From the NCBI RefSeq assembly GCF_900113285.1, contig NZ_FOOT01000001.1, positions 868,001 through 932,000 of the forward strand: a DNA stretch of 64,000 nt, in the 5' to 3' direction. A program made the position numbers and the translations under genes. This document shows, piece by piece, positions 47,379-56,972 of the stretch; positions within the stretch are counted from its first letter, which is position 1; the number at the start of each line of letters is the position of its first letter. The notes beneath the pieces were generated by a model. It did no database searches, was not told the DNA's origin, and saw only the letters and a list, made by a program, of their open reading frames with translations. Source of the DNA: Pontibacter chinhatensis (GTDB taxonomy: Bacteria; Bacteroidota; Bacteroidia; Cytophagales; Hymenobacteraceae).

Positions 47379-48350
47379 TGGGTGCTTAAACAGAAGTATG
47401 ACTGCCTACTCAAATTTACCTCAATTTACCTGTTGCTGCTGTATAATTATACAATAAAGTAAATTAGAGGGTGTTTTGTTGGAGGTTTTTAGTGAAGAGA
47501 TGAAGGGTTATACTTGCTTTGGTATTCTTCCCCATATTTAGCGCAAGCGTCTGCTTGTGCTGCTCTTAGCCCCTGCTTTCCACAGCTGGAACCAAGCTAT
47601 CCTTACTAGCCACTGTTCATCCTCCAGCCCCACTAACCTAAAGTTGCATCTCTGACTTTCTGCCCTCCCAGGCCGGGAGGCCTCGCCTTCGGGCATCGCG
47701 CGGTGTGTCTGAAGCTGCTCCTCGCTCCGCTGCGGGCTGCCCTTCGGGCACCGCAACATCCACAAGGCGCTCAACCCAAAGGCTGGGAATAGAATCGATA
47801 GCTGCTGCTGATACAACTTGGACGGAACTCCCCTCCTTGGCTAAGGAGGGGTAGGGGTGGTTGGACCCGGCACTGCTGAGACTCACTTGCTTGAGACAAG
47901 GAACCTCCGCCATTGCTGTCATCTCGACCCTCTTGAGGCGAGAGCCGAAGAGAACCAGCGTAACTGTGAGGAATCTGGTTAGAATTTCCGATGGTTCTCT
48001 CGCTCTGCTTGAGATGACATAGTGAGTAGCAAGTATAATTCCCCTCCTTGGAGGGGTTGGGGTGGGTTTATACTTTAGGAATAGGTCGCGACCTGTCCAT
48101 GCAAGAACTGAGGCTACGAAACTCATACTTTTGCTAAAGCAATTCCAGACTCCCCTCCTTAGACTACCGAGAACGCGAGTTCGAAGGTAGCGAGCGTAGC
48201 TCTGAGGGGTCAGGGGGTGGTTGGACCCGGTATTGCAAAAGCCCCTATCTGTTCTAATGTAAGACCCCACCAACTCCCACCCAAACCCTATATCGAATTA
48301 ACCCTATATTTGCACAAACATTTTGCAGGTATTCCTGTAAAACATAGAAG
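47379..48350. repeat. Repeat field C between two divergent operons
   Basis: No gene is supported. A -7-like TAAATTTG for the minus-strand operon lies at 47418-47411, and TATATTTG for the plus-strand gene at 48305-48312. Between them: the mosaic element in reverse orientation (about 47570-47797, with CCCTCCCAGGCCGGGAGGCC), a C-rich hairpin at 47826-47880 ending GGTTGGACCCGG, TGTCATCTCG (47917-47926) paired with TGAGATGACA (48010-48019), another C-rich hairpin (48027-48070), and the ACTACCGAGAACGCGAGTTC module (48161-48230). Confidence 0.7.
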
Positions 48351-49040
48351 TTGAAGTCTGCACGCGCACATACCGCTGTTTTACTGTTTACCCGTACCCC
48401 TTCGGAGGAGGCGCAGGTAAAACGCTTTTGCCACAGCCGTAGCAAGAGCGAAGCTATCGCGGCAAAACTCATCGACCACACCCGGAAATTAGTGCAGCAG
48501 GCAGGGCTCCAACTAGTGATTATTGACTCCTCCCGGCAGCAAGGCCATACGTTTGGCGAACGGTTGCACCACGCCTTCAGCCAGACTTTTGCACAAGGTT
48601 ATGAGCAGGTTATCTGTTTGGGTAACGATACGCCGGGTCTGACAGCCACTACCTTACGTGCTGCAGCTGAAGCGCTGCAGGAACAGGGTTTTGTCTTCGG
48701 TCAGGCAACAGACGGAGGCGTGTATTTGATGGGGATGCATCGCCATACCTTGCCCTTGCTGGATTTTTCGGCTATCTCTTGGAACACCTCGCTCGTATAC
48801 GAGGAGCTTTGCCAGCAAACAGACACTGCCAGCACCACCATCCTTGCCCCTATACTTGCTGACGCCGACAGTGCTGAAGACATTCTTGCCTTGAGTGGAC
48901 ACCATACTTTAGGTAAATTGGCCGCTTGGCTGCGCGAGCTGCTGTTTGCTGTCAGGTTATACTTTACAGTTTATGCTTCCTGCCTACCTCTAGCCACACC
49001 TGCTGCCACTAGCCTGCGAGGCCCACCTGTTAGCTGTTAA
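48351..49040 (+). CDS. DUF2064 (GT-A fold) transferase-like protein
   Basis: 229 residues starting at a TTG (48351); no ATG is available before the conserved region. The DUF2064 pattern is present: TAVLLFTRTPSEEAQVKRF, GHTFGERLHHAFSQTFAQGYEQVICLGNDTPGL and GQATDGGVYLMGM. The family has a GT-A-like nucleotidyl/glycosyl-transfer fold and is often found near radical SAM genes. The last 35 residues are low in conservation and probably an extension into the spacer. It stands 83 bases before the TonB-dependent receptor gene and probably begins this locus. Confidence 0.75.
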   Translation: MKSARAHTAVLLFTRTPSEEAQVKRFCHSRSKSEAIAAKLIDHTRKLVQQAGLQLVIIDSSRQQGHTFGERLHHAFSQTFAQGYEQVICLGNDTPGLTATTLRAAAEALQEQGFVFGQATDGGVYLMGMHRHTLPLLDFSAISWNTSLVYEELCQQTDTASTTILAPILADADSAEDILALSGHHTLGKLAAWLRELLFAVRLYFTVYASCLPLATPAATSLRGPPVSC

Positions 49041-49123
49041 TCCCCACACAACACTTAGCTTAGGTATACATTATACTTTGAGCAATCTCTCCTGTTATAC
49101 TTTATCAGCTAACACGCTTTTAC

Positions 49124-52100
49124 ATGCGCATGCGATTTCTATTACTCTTACTTGGGTACCTCATCCCCATGGCCGCTGCTTTTGCGCAAGGTGCCATTGA
49201 GGTGACGGTGCTCAACCCAAAGCTGGAGCCGGTGCCACAGGTGCAAATTACAGCCTCCAACGAGGCCATTGGCTACAGCGCCACCCGCACCACCAACAGC
49301 AAGGGCATCGCCACCTTCAGCGGACTCAATACCGCCGGTGCTTATACCATTCTTTCCGCGGAAAATGAGACCTATACGTTTGTTTCCTCCGAGCCGATTA
49401 TACTTCGCTCTAACTTTACCCGCACGGTTACGCTGGTGCTGCCGTTCAAGCGCGAAGTAGCGCTGAAGGGCGTGACAGTATATGCCCCTAGCACCACGCG
49501 CATCAACCTCTACAATGCCGAGGTATCGTCTGAGATGCGGATTTCAGAAATTCGGGAGCTGCCAGTGGAGGGGCGTGATGTGTCTAGGATGCTCTACCGC
49601 CTGCCCAACGTCACGCAGGCTACGGGCTTTTTCCCGGAGGCGCCCAACGTCAGCATCAACGGGGCCAACCCGCTGTTCAACAACTACCTCATCGACGGGC
49701 TGGACAACAACGAGCAGTTTTTGGGCGGCTCCCGCTTTAACGTGCCGGTTGGCTTTGTGCAGAACGTATCGGTGCTGACAAACAACTATTCCGCCGAGTT
49801 CGGCAATACGGGCAATGGCATCATCAACATCACTTCCAGGTCAGGCAGTAACAAGCTGCAGGGGGAGGCCTTCTTTCTCACACGGCCCGGCTTTCTGGAT
49901 GCCTCCTCCCCTTACGCCCAGCGCGATTTATCCGGCAACCAGGTAAAGGATGGCTTTCAGCGTTACCAGGCAGGTTTTGGCGTGGGGGGCCCGATTCTCC
50001 GGGATAAAACCTTTTACTTTCTCAACTACGAGCACACCACCGACCTGAAAGACAATATCCTGCGCAGTCCGGCTTTGGGTGTGAATGAAACGGTGCGCGG
50101 CAAAAACCACTTTAACTACCTCTCCGGCAAAATCGACCATTACTGGAGACAGCGCTTCCACTCGGCGCTTCGGGCAAATGTGGGCATTGTAGGGATTGGC
50201 CGGCAGGCGGGAGGTTTAACGGGAGGCCTGAATTTTCCCTCCGCCGCCAGTGACCAAGTGCGCAACTCCCTCAACCTGGCCAGCACCAACGTTTATACTT
50301 CGGATAACCTGACGCTGGAGACGAACCTGCAGTACGCCCGCTTCCGCTGGGATTATGTGCAGCCTGAAAACCCTACGAGTCCGGACGTGACGGTGCTGGG
50401 CCCCACCGGCGAGACCGTGGCCGTGCTGGGCCACCCCGGTTACGCCTTCGAAAGTATACAGCACACCTGGCAGGCGCAGCAGAAAGCCACCTGGTCGCGG
50501 GGCAGCCATACGTTTAAAGCCGGAGCCGAAATCCTGAGTACCGACCACGCGCTGTTTGGCGGTGGCAACCCCAACGGCAGCTATACCGTGCAGCTCACGC
50601 AGGGGCAACTTGAGAGCTTGCGCGCAGCTAATCCGGGCTCGGGTCTAAGTATAAATGATATACCTTCGGATGTGCTGGTGACTCGGTATGCCGTGGAGTT
50701 GCGGCCGACTTCCTTTGGCAAGCGGCAGAACGTCTATACGGTATACTTAGAGGACCAAGTGCAAGCCACCGAGCGCCTGAACCTGAACCTGGGCCTGCGT
50801 TACGACTACGACAACCTCTCCAAGGGCGGCAGCAGCAAGGGCGACGTTAACAACCTGGCGCCGCGCCTGAGCTTTAACTACCAGCTCACACCCAACAGCA
50901 CCCTCCGTGGAGGATTCGGTTTGTTTTATGATAAAATTCTCTACACCGTCTACAGCGATGCCCTGCAACAGAACAACAACTCGGACGCCTTTAAAAAGCA
51001 GCTTTCATACTTTGTGGAGCAAGGCATTCTACCCGCTGATACCGACCTTGACCGCGTGACTTTTAACGGCAACCTGACCGTAGGTCAAAGCAATAATGCC
51101 GGCTTGCCTTACGGGTATCTGCAGGGTCCCCCGGCTGGGAGCTTTGCCAGCCAGCGTAATCTCTTCAGCAACGAGCGCCGCATCCTCAACCCCAGCGGTT
51201 ACGACAACCCTTACACGCAGCAGTTCTCGCTGGGCTATCAGCTGCAGATGGCGCCACACCAGCTGTTTTACGTGGACCTGGTGTATAACCGCGGCCGCAA
51301 TCTTTTCCGAACCGTCAACCTCAACGCCCCCGCCGCCTGGGACTACAACCGAAGTCAGGAAGAAGGCATTGCCCGCAGCAGCACCTGGGCCGACGAAACG
51401 CGTCCGCTCCCCATCTATGGAGACTACGCGCTTATTGAGGGAGAGCGGGTGGAAGGCGTGGCCCGGAACCTGGTGATGACCGAATCTGGGGGAGAAAGTA
51501 ATTACTATGCTGCCAGCTTTAACCTGCAGAAAGACAAAGCCGATGACAAGTTCTCTTACCGCCTGATTTATACTTTGTCCTACCTCGAAAACAACACCGA
51601 GGACATCAATTTCCGGGCGATGGACGCAAACAACTTTGAGGCTGAATGGGGTCCCAGCATCAACGACCGCCGCCACGTCATCAACGCTATTTATACTTAC
51701 TACCCGGTGCAAAACCTGACGCTCACTGTGGCGGCCCTCCTGCAAAGCGGCCAGCCCATCAACCGCATCCCGGATGCCTCGCAATACAAGGTCGTAGATC
51801 AAGGTGGAAACCTGGTGCTGAACAATAATGGTGAGCCGATTTTTACCAACGATTTGAACGGCGATGGCTCCGCTTTCGGGGATGCCTATGTCGGCAACTC
51901 CGACCGTCATCCCGGCGAGAAACGCAACTCCGACCGTCTGCCCTGGTCGAACACCTTCGATGCAAGTGTGCAGTATTTTATACCTTTCGGTGCTGATAGA
52001 AGCCGCGGGCTGGAAGTGCGGGCGGATGTGTTCAACCTCTTCAACGCCGAGAACCTGAGTGGCTACAGCAACAACGCCACCCAGAGCAACCAGATTCAGG

Positions 52101-52186
52101 TGGGTCCGGCCAGCAGTGGCGTGCTGGTGCGCCGCAACGCCGCCCCTCCCCGGCAGTTTCAGTTTGGGGTGAGGTATGTGTTTTAG
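49124..52186 (+). CDS. TonB-dependent outer membrane receptor with carboxypeptidase-like N-domain
   Basis: Outer membrane transporter of 1020 residues. A signal peptide (ending AAAFAQG) precedes a carboxypeptidase-regulatory-like beta domain (about 20-115), a plug domain (SEMRISEIRELPVEGRDVSRML, then NYLIDGLDNNEQFLGG and GNGIINITSRSGSN), and a beta-barrel ending in Phe (FQFGVRYVF). It is Oar/CarboxypepD type, with no SusD partner. Ligand unknown. A binding protein and ABC importer follow 298 bases downstream, so both may handle the same substrate (inference). Confidence 0.92.
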   Translation: MRMRFLLLLLGYLIPMAAAFAQGAIEVTVLNPKLEPVPQVQITASNEAIGYSATRTTNSKGIATFSGLNTAGAYTILSAENETYTFVSSEPIILRSNFTRTVTLVLPFKREVALKGVTVYAPSTTRINLYNAEVSSEMRISEIRELPVEGRDVSRMLYRLPNVTQATGFFPEAPNVSINGANPLFNNYLIDGLDNNEQFLGGSRFNVPVGFVQNVSVLTNNYSAEFGNTGNGIINITSRSGSNKLQGEAFFLTRPGFLDASSPYAQRDLSGNQVKDGFQRYQAGFGVGGPILRDKTFYFLNYEHTTDLKDNILRSPALGVNETVRGKNHFNYLSGKIDHYWRQRFHSALRANVGIVGIGRQAGGLTGGLNFPSAASDQVRNSLNLASTNVYTSDNLTLETNLQYARFRWDYVQPENPTSPDVTVLGPTGETVAVLGHPGYAFESIQHTWQAQQKATWSRGSHTFKAGAEILSTDHALFGGGNPNGSYTVQLTQGQLESLRAANPGSGLSINDIPSDVLVTRYAVELRPTSFGKRQNVYTVYLEDQVQATERLNLNLGLRYDYDNLSKGGSSKGDVNNLAPRLSFNYQLTPNSTLRGGFGLFYDKILYTVYSDALQQNNNSDAFKKQLSYFVEQGILPADTDLDRVTFNGNLTVGQSNNAGLPYGYLQGPPAGSFASQRNLFSNERRILNPSGYDNPYTQQFSLGYQLQMAPHQLFYVDLVYNRGRNLFRTVNLNAPAAWDYNRSQEEGIARSSTWADETRPLPIYGDYALIEGERVEGVARNLVMTESGGESNYYAASFNLQKDKADDKFSYRLIYTLSYLENNTEDINFRAMDANNFEAEWGPSINDRRHVINAIYTYYPVQNLTLTVAALLQSGQPINRIPDASQYKVVDQGGNLVLNNNGEPIFTNDLNGDGSAFGDAYVGNSDRHPGEKRNSDRLPWSNTFDASVQYFIPFGADRSRGLEVRADVFNLFNAENLSGYSNNATQSNQIQVGPASSGVLVRRNAAPPRQFQFGVRYVF

Positions 52187-52484
52187 GAGTTTGAGAGTTG
52201 GGGAGTTTAGGAGTTAGAGAGTTGTAGAGACGCAATATTTTGCGTCTCTACAGTTAGAAAGCTAAAAAGTTAGAAGGTTAGAAAGTTGTTTTTAATGGCG
52301 CAAGTCTTCAGACTTGTGTCCTTTTAATGAGGTGAAGTCTGTGACTTCACGGAAGCCAGGGGCTTCCAAATAACAGTTGCTTGGCCCACACTTTTAGAAC
52401 AGAACAGCTAAACAAGACAAGTCACATACTTGCCTCATGTACAGCCAAAAGATGCGCAAAAACTGCAGCAGGAAAGTATAAATC
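52187..52484. repeat. Hairpin cluster between receptor and binding-protein genes
   Basis: No gene. A purine-rich tract (52186-52223 and 52252-52290) is the reverse complement type of the 657-739 tract. Embedded is the perfect 12-bp palindrome GTAGAGACGCAA/TTGCGTCTCTAC (52224-52251). Then three short hairpins in a row: CAAGTCT/AGACTTG (52301-52316), GTGAAGTC/GACTTCAC (52332-52350) and GGAAGCC/GGCTTCC (52351-52367). The last 100 bases probably hold the promoter of the ABC genes. Confidence 0.75.
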
Positions 52485-53702
52485 ATGAAACACCTACGCA
52501 TACTTTTACTACTCATCACTTTCCTGAGCTTCGGTTGCGGGAGCAATACCCCACAGGAGCAACTAAATGTGCAGGAGGCGGATTGGGCAAGTATAGAAGC
52601 GGCAGCCAGGGGTACTACCGTGCAAATGATGATGTGGCAAGGCGACCCGCTCATCAACAAGTACATGCAAAACTACATGAAACCGCAGCTACAGAAGCAG
52701 TATGGCATCACGCTCGACATCAACTCCGGACAAGGAAAAGACATTGTGGGATTGGCTTTGGGCGAGAAGGAAACTGGCAAAACTGTCAGCGAGATGGATG
52801 TGGCGTGGATTAATGGTGAGACCTTTTACCAACTGCGCCAGCTCGACGCGCTGTACGGGCCCTTTACGGAGCTGCTGCCCAACAACCAGTACGTGAATTG
52901 GCAAAACCCTTTCATCGGCCGCGATTTTCAGCAACCGGTGGAAGGCATGGAAGCGCCTTGGGGCAATGTGCAGCTGGCCTTTATTTACAATGCGGATAAG
53001 GTAAAAACGCCGCCTGCTTCCTTTTCGGAGCTGGAAAGCTACATTAAAAACCATCCCGGCACTTTCACTATTCCCAATGAGTTTACCGGCATGACCTTGC
53101 TGAAATCCTGGATGATAGCCCTGGCCGGGAAAGAGGAACTGGCAGGTGAGTTCGACGAGGCAACGTATCAAAAGTATAGCCAGCAACTCTGGCAGAAAAT
53201 CAACCACCTGAAACCATACTTCTGGAAGCAGGGGCAGACCTTTCCGGCCACGCTTTCGCAGCTGCACCAGCTCTACGCCAACGGCGAGATAAACTTTACC
53301 TTCAGCAACAACGACAGCGAAGTGGACAACAAGATTTTGCAGGGCGTTTTCCCCGAGACCTCCCGCGCTTATGTGCCGGAGCCGGGCACCATCCAGAACA
53401 CGCACTACCTGGGCATCCTAAAGAGGTCAGGTAACCTGCCGGGGGCGCTGGTGGTGATTAACTTTCTGCAGTCGCCGGAAGCGCAGTACCGGAAAGCAAG
53501 TCCCGAAGTATGGGGCGACGGCACGGTGCTGGCAACGGAAAAGCTACCAGCCGAATGGCAGGAGAAGTTCCGCCACATTCCCGCCCGCCGGCATGCTCCC
53601 GACCGCGCTGCCATTCAGGACAGAGCTTTCGAGGAACTGGCCCCCGAGTATATGATTAGATTGTATGACGACTTTAGGACAGAGGTTATCGAGCAAAACT
53701 AA
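52485..53702 (+). CDS. YnjB-like ABC substrate-binding lipoprotein
   Basis: Periplasmic binding protein of 405 residues, lipid-anchored (signal ending LSFGC, Cys18). It resembles E. coli YnjB: VQMMMWQGDPLINKYM near the start, DVAWINGETFYQL, APWGNVQLAFIYN, FTGMTLLKSWM, and near the end LQSPEAQYRKASPEVWGDGTVL with KLPAEWQ. The YnjBCD system has no proven substrate. The gene overlaps the first permease by 38 bases, starting a tightly coupled unit. Confidence 0.85.
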   Translation: MKHLRILLLLITFLSFGCGSNTPQEQLNVQEADWASIEAAARGTTVQMMMWQGDPLINKYMQNYMKPQLQKQYGITLDINSGQGKDIVGLALGEKETGKTVSEMDVAWINGETFYQLRQLDALYGPFTELLPNNQYVNWQNPFIGRDFQQPVEGMEAPWGNVQLAFIYNADKVKTPPASFSELESYIKNHPGTFTIPNEFTGMTLLKSWMIALAGKEELAGEFDEATYQKYSQQLWQKINHLKPYFWKQGQTFPATLSQLHQLYANGEINFTFSNNDSEVDNKILQGVFPETSRAYVPEPGTIQNTHYLGILKRSGNLPGALVVINFLQSPEAQYRKASPEVWGDGTVLATEKLPAEWQEKFRHIPARRHAPDRAAIQDRAFEELAPEYMIRLYDDFRTEVIEQN

Positions 53703-54543
53703 GGCAGGCGCCGGGGTATACCTGCGGGCTATTTTCCTGCTGCTGGCGGTGCTGCCGGTGGCAGGCGGCTTGCTTTATGGCCTGGCCTATAGCTTCGGCC
53801 TGACGGGTGCGTTAAGTACTGGTTTTACCTTGCAGCATTGGCAGCAGGTATGGAGCAGTGGCGCGTTGCTCAGTTCGCTGGCTTATAGTTTATACATTGG
53901 CCTGGTGGCTATCGCTTTGGCCACAGCCGCTGCCTTGTTCCTTGCCTTATACTTTCAAAGAAGCCTCCGCAGCGGCTCCCTGAGTTACTTTTTATACTTG
54001 CCCCTGACGATTCCGGCGATGGTGATGGGGTTTCTGGTGTTTCAGCTCTTCACCAAATCCGGGCTGTTTTCGCGGGTGGTGTATGGACTTGGTTGGATAG
54101 ATAACCTGCAGGGGTTCCCCAGTCTGGTGCACGATACCTTGGGTTTTGGGATTATCCTGGCGCATGTGCTGATGGCCATGCCGTTCCTGACGCTGCTCTT
54201 CCATGCCATTTACCGCGAGCAAAACCTGGAGCAACTGCAGGAGGTATCGGCCAACCTGGGCGCCGGCAAATCATACTTTGTCAGGCACATCGCTATCCCT
54301 ACTTTACTTAAAACCGCCGCGCCCAACCTGCTGTTATACTTCATTTTCATCCTGGGCTCCTACGAAATCCCGCTGCTTATCGGCAGCCAGCAACACCAGA
54401 TGGTGTCGGTGCTGGCGGTGCAGAAGTTTCAGCGCTTCAACCTCCTCGACATCCCGCAAGGCTATGCCATCAGCGTGGCTTTTACCTTGTTTGTGCTGCT
54501 CCTGCTTTCTATCAGCTTTAAAAAACTGCAGCGCCATGCTTAG
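53665..54543 (+). CDS. ABC transporter permease (first)
   Basis: Binding-protein-dependent permease, 292 residues with about six membrane helices. The EAA loop that contacts the ATPase is visible as QEVSANLGAGKSYFVRHIAIPTL (about 190-212). In E. coli, YnjC is one large fused permease; here the two halves are separate genes. The start overlaps the binding-protein gene by 38 bases, and the end overlaps the next permease by eight. Confidence 0.85.
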   Translation: MTTLGQRLSSKTKAGAGVYLRAIFLLLAVLPVAGGLLYGLAYSFGLTGALSTGFTLQHWQQVWSSGALLSSLAYSLYIGLVAIALATAAALFLALYFQRSLRSGSLSYFLYLPLTIPAMVMGFLVFQLFTKSGLFSRVVYGLGWIDNLQGFPSLVHDTLGFGIILAHVLMAMPFLTLLFHAIYREQNLEQLQEVSANLGAGKSYFVRHIAIPTLLKTAAPNLLLYFIFILGSYEIPLLIGSQQHQMVSVLAVQKFQRFNLLDIPQGYAISVAFTLFVLLLLSISFKKLQRHA

Positions 54544-55297
54544 AAGGATTCTGACCGCTATACTTATCACGGCTATCCTATTGCCGTTCCTCTTTTTCGG
54601 GGTGCTGTCGGTGGGACAAGCCTGGTTTTACCCGAGCATTTTGCCGCAGCGGTTTACCCTGAGCAACTGGCAGGAGCTGTTGGTGGGGCAAAGTGAGCTA
54701 CAGCTAAGTTTGTTGCTCTCGCTTCTGCTGGGCATGGGCGTGGCTATACTTGCTACACTGGCTGGCTTTGTTATCAGCAAGGAAATCGCCCGGGCAAAGT
54801 ATAAAAACCGTTGGCTGCTGCTGGCTTACTGGCCTTTTGTGCTCTCGCCGGTGGTGCTGGCCATTCTGGTGCAGCGCTTTTTTCTGTTAACTGGGATGAG
54901 CGGTGAAGTGATAGGCGTACTGCTGGGCCAGTTTATACTTGCTTTTCCGTTTGCCGTGATTTTCTTCCAGAGCTTCTGGACCTACGAGATATTACAAATG
55001 GAGCAACAGTCGCAAACGTTGGGCGCTTCAGCGGTTTATACGTTGCAGCAGGTGCTGCTGCCCCTGGCAAAGCCGCTGCTGCTGATTTGCTTTTTCCAAA
55101 CCTTCCTCATCTCCTGGTTCGAGTATGGCTTGACGCAGTTCATCGGCTTGGGCAAAATAAAAACACTGACCATTCTGGTGTTTAAGTATGTGAACGAGGC
55201 CAATATTTTTCATGCGGCGCTGGCCTCGCTGCTCCTCATGCTGCCTCCTGCCCTCTTGCTGTGGTTGAATAAAAAATTTGTTTTTAGAGGAATCTGA
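54536..55297 (+). CDS. ABC transporter permease (second)
   Basis: 253 residues with six predicted helices, corresponding to the second half of YnjC. Start at ATG 54536, inside the overlapping ATGCTTAG where the first permease stops; a longer frame from 54203 overlaps the first permease out of frame and is rejected. The EAA-like loop is QQSQTLGASAVYTLQQVLLPL. Its stop TGA overlaps the ATG of the ATPase gene by one base. Confidence 0.87.
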   Translation: MLRRILTAILITAILLPFLFFGVLSVGQAWFYPSILPQRFTLSNWQELLVGQSELQLSLLLSLLLGMGVAILATLAGFVISKEIARAKYKNRWLLLAYWPFVLSPVVLAILVQRFFLLTGMSGEVIGVLLGQFILAFPFAVIFFQSFWTYEILQMEQQSQTLGASAVYTLQQVLLPLAKPLLLICFFQTFLISWFEYGLTQFIGLGKIKTLTILVFKYVNEANIFHAALASLLLMLPPALLLWLNKKFVFRGI

Positions 55298-56034
55298 TGC
55301 TGACCATCCAAAATTTACATAAAGCCTACCAAACGCACACCGTGCTCGACCAAGTTTCGCTCGAGTTGCCGCAGGGGCAGGTGCTGGCGGTGCTGGGGCG
55401 CTCGGGTTGCGGCAAAACCACCTTGCTCAAAGCCTTGGCCGGGCTGCTGACGCTAGACGCTGGAAGTATAAACTGGGCCGGGGAAAGTATGGACGCCGTG
55501 CCGTCGCGCGAGCGGGAGATGGTGTACCTGTTCCAAGAGCCGCTGCTGTTTCCGCACCTGAGCGTGTTTGAGAACCTTGCCTATGGTTTGCGTGTTCGGA
55601 AAGAGGCGGAGGCCCAAGTGCAGCAGAAAGTAGTGCAAATGCTGCAGGAACTGGAGCTCCAGGAGCACGCGCAGAAAAAGCCTTCCCATCTGTCAGGCGG
55701 GCAGCGGCAGCGGGTGGCTTTTGGCCGCGCCATCATCTTTCTGCCGCGCGTCCTCTTGCTCGATGAACCCTTTGCCAGCCTCGATGCCCAGAGCCGTGCC
55801 AGTATGCAACGGCTGTTTCTGCGCCTGGCCCGAAAGTACAACATCACCGCTCTGTTTGTGACGCACGAAGTAAAGGAGGCGCTGCTCGTGGGTGACCGGT
55901 TTGCCTACATGGCCGCCGGCAAACTGCAGGTGTATACTTCCAAGGATGCCTTCATCGCTGACCCGCAAACAGGGGTGCGCGACGAACTGGCCTTCTGGAG
56001 TGCGCTCGAACAGCAAACCACTTATCAACCATGA
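55297..56034 (+). CDS. ABC transporter ATP-binding protein (YnjD-like)
   Basis: Cytoplasmic ATPase of the importer, 245 residues. Walker A GRSGCGKTT (34-42), Q-loop FQEPLLFPHL, signature LSGGQRQRVAFGRA, Walker B VLLLDEPFASLD and switch VTHEVKEALL. It overlaps the radical SAM gene by four bases (ATGA), which strongly ties that enzyme to the transporter. Confidence 0.93.
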   Translation: MLTIQNLHKAYQTHTVLDQVSLELPQGQVLAVLGRSGCGKTTLLKALAGLLTLDAGSINWAGESMDAVPSREREMVYLFQEPLLFPHLSVFENLAYGLRVRKEAEAQVQQKVVQMLQELELQEHAQKKPSHLSGGQRQRVAFGRAIIFLPRVLLLDEPFASLDAQSRASMQRLFLRLARKYNITALFVTHEVKEALLVGDRFAYMAAGKLQVYTSKDAFIADPQTGVRDELAFWSALEQQTTYQP

Positions 56035-56972
56035 CACAAGACTTTCACCATATCGAATCGGTTTATTGGGTGTTCACCCAGCTCTGCAACGACCACTGCG
56101 ACCACTGCTACAACAACTCCGGTCCGCACGGCGAGCGCATTTCCGAAGAGGAGTGCATGGCCATTATCGACAACCTGCCTCCTAGCATGGGGCGCCTTAT
56201 ACTTTCCGGAGGAGAGCCCCTGGCGGATAAAAAGCTGCTCTATGCTATTCTGGACCGCCTGCAGGAGCGCTACCAGGGCCGTGTGCAAATCATGCTGCAA
56301 ACCAACGGCGACCTGCTCAACGAACAGATACTGGACACCCTGCTGGAAAAAGGCGTGACACGCTTCGATATCTCCAGCATCGACCGCTACCACAAACACG
56401 CCGGCGCGCGCCTGATGGAACTGGCCGAAATCTTCCATAGTCGCGGCGTGAACGGCGACGACAAAGACCCGCTCATCGAAAAGGACACCTACATCACCAA
56501 ACACAAAGCCAGCTGGGGCTACTGGGGTGCGACCATCGACATGTGGCTGGGCGGCAACTGGGCCCGCGGCCGCGCCTACGAAAAAGGGCTCTGGAAACAA
56601 GACCCCGAACATAACTTCTGCGCTATCCTCTCCGGCGGCAAAGGCTTTTTGACCGGTGCCGAAGACATCCCGCAGGAAATCTCCATCCAGCTCTGGAAGA
56701 TAAACCCCTGTTGCCCTGGCACCCGCATCCCGCTCGGCGATGCTCGCACCGAGAAAGTGGCCGACGTGCTGCAGCGGGTATCTAAATCAGAGATTTGGCA
56801 GAAGATAAACGAAGGCAATCCCCTGGCCCTGGGCGAAAGTATGGGAATACCGGAGACGTATGCCCGGGAGCGCACAGCCCAGCTAGAGAACATCTGCCTC
56901 TGGTGCGATGAGTTTTTTGAGAAGCATTACCAGGGGGAGAAGGTGGAGCGTAGCTGTGGGGGGTGTTCTTAA
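56031..56972 (+). CDS. Radical SAM protein with Cys-rich C-terminus
   Basis: Radical SAM enzyme of 313 residues. The cluster motif is CNDHCDHC (Cys19, Cys23, Cys26), followed by LSGGEPLAD (59-67), the SAM-binding GGEP. Further cysteines lie in the second half: CAILSGG, NPCCPGTR, ICLWCDEFF and the final RSCGGCS, a number sufficient for an auxiliary Fe-S cluster as in SPASM/twitch proteins. The substrate is unknown. Translation is coupled to the ABC ATPase by a four-base overlap. No small precursor peptide gene was found nearby. Confidence 0.88.
   Translation: MTQDFHHIESVYWVFTQLCNDHCDHCYNNSGPHGERISEEECMAIIDNLPPSMGRLILSGGEPLADKKLLYAILDRLQERYQGRVQIMLQTNGDLLNEQILDTLLEKGVTRFDISSIDRYHKHAGARLMELAEIFHSRGVNGDDKDPLIEKDTYITKHKASWGYWGATIDMWLGGNWARGRAYEKGLWKQDPEHNFCAILSGGKGFLTGAEDIPQEISIQLWKINPCCPGTRIPLGDARTEKVADVLQRVSKSEIWQKINEGNPLALGESMGIPETYARERTAQLENICLWCDEFFEKHYQGEKVERSCGGCS

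Noticed and set aside
52224..52251. Terminator of the TonB receptor gene
   Set aside because: The palindrome GTAGAGACGCAA/TTGCGTCTCTAC lacks a T run and looks like a dispersed repeat, though a terminator role cannot be excluded.
54203..54535. Longer start for the second permease
   Set aside because: The upstream extension overlaps the first permease out of frame and has no membrane pattern; ATG 54536 gives the normal protein.
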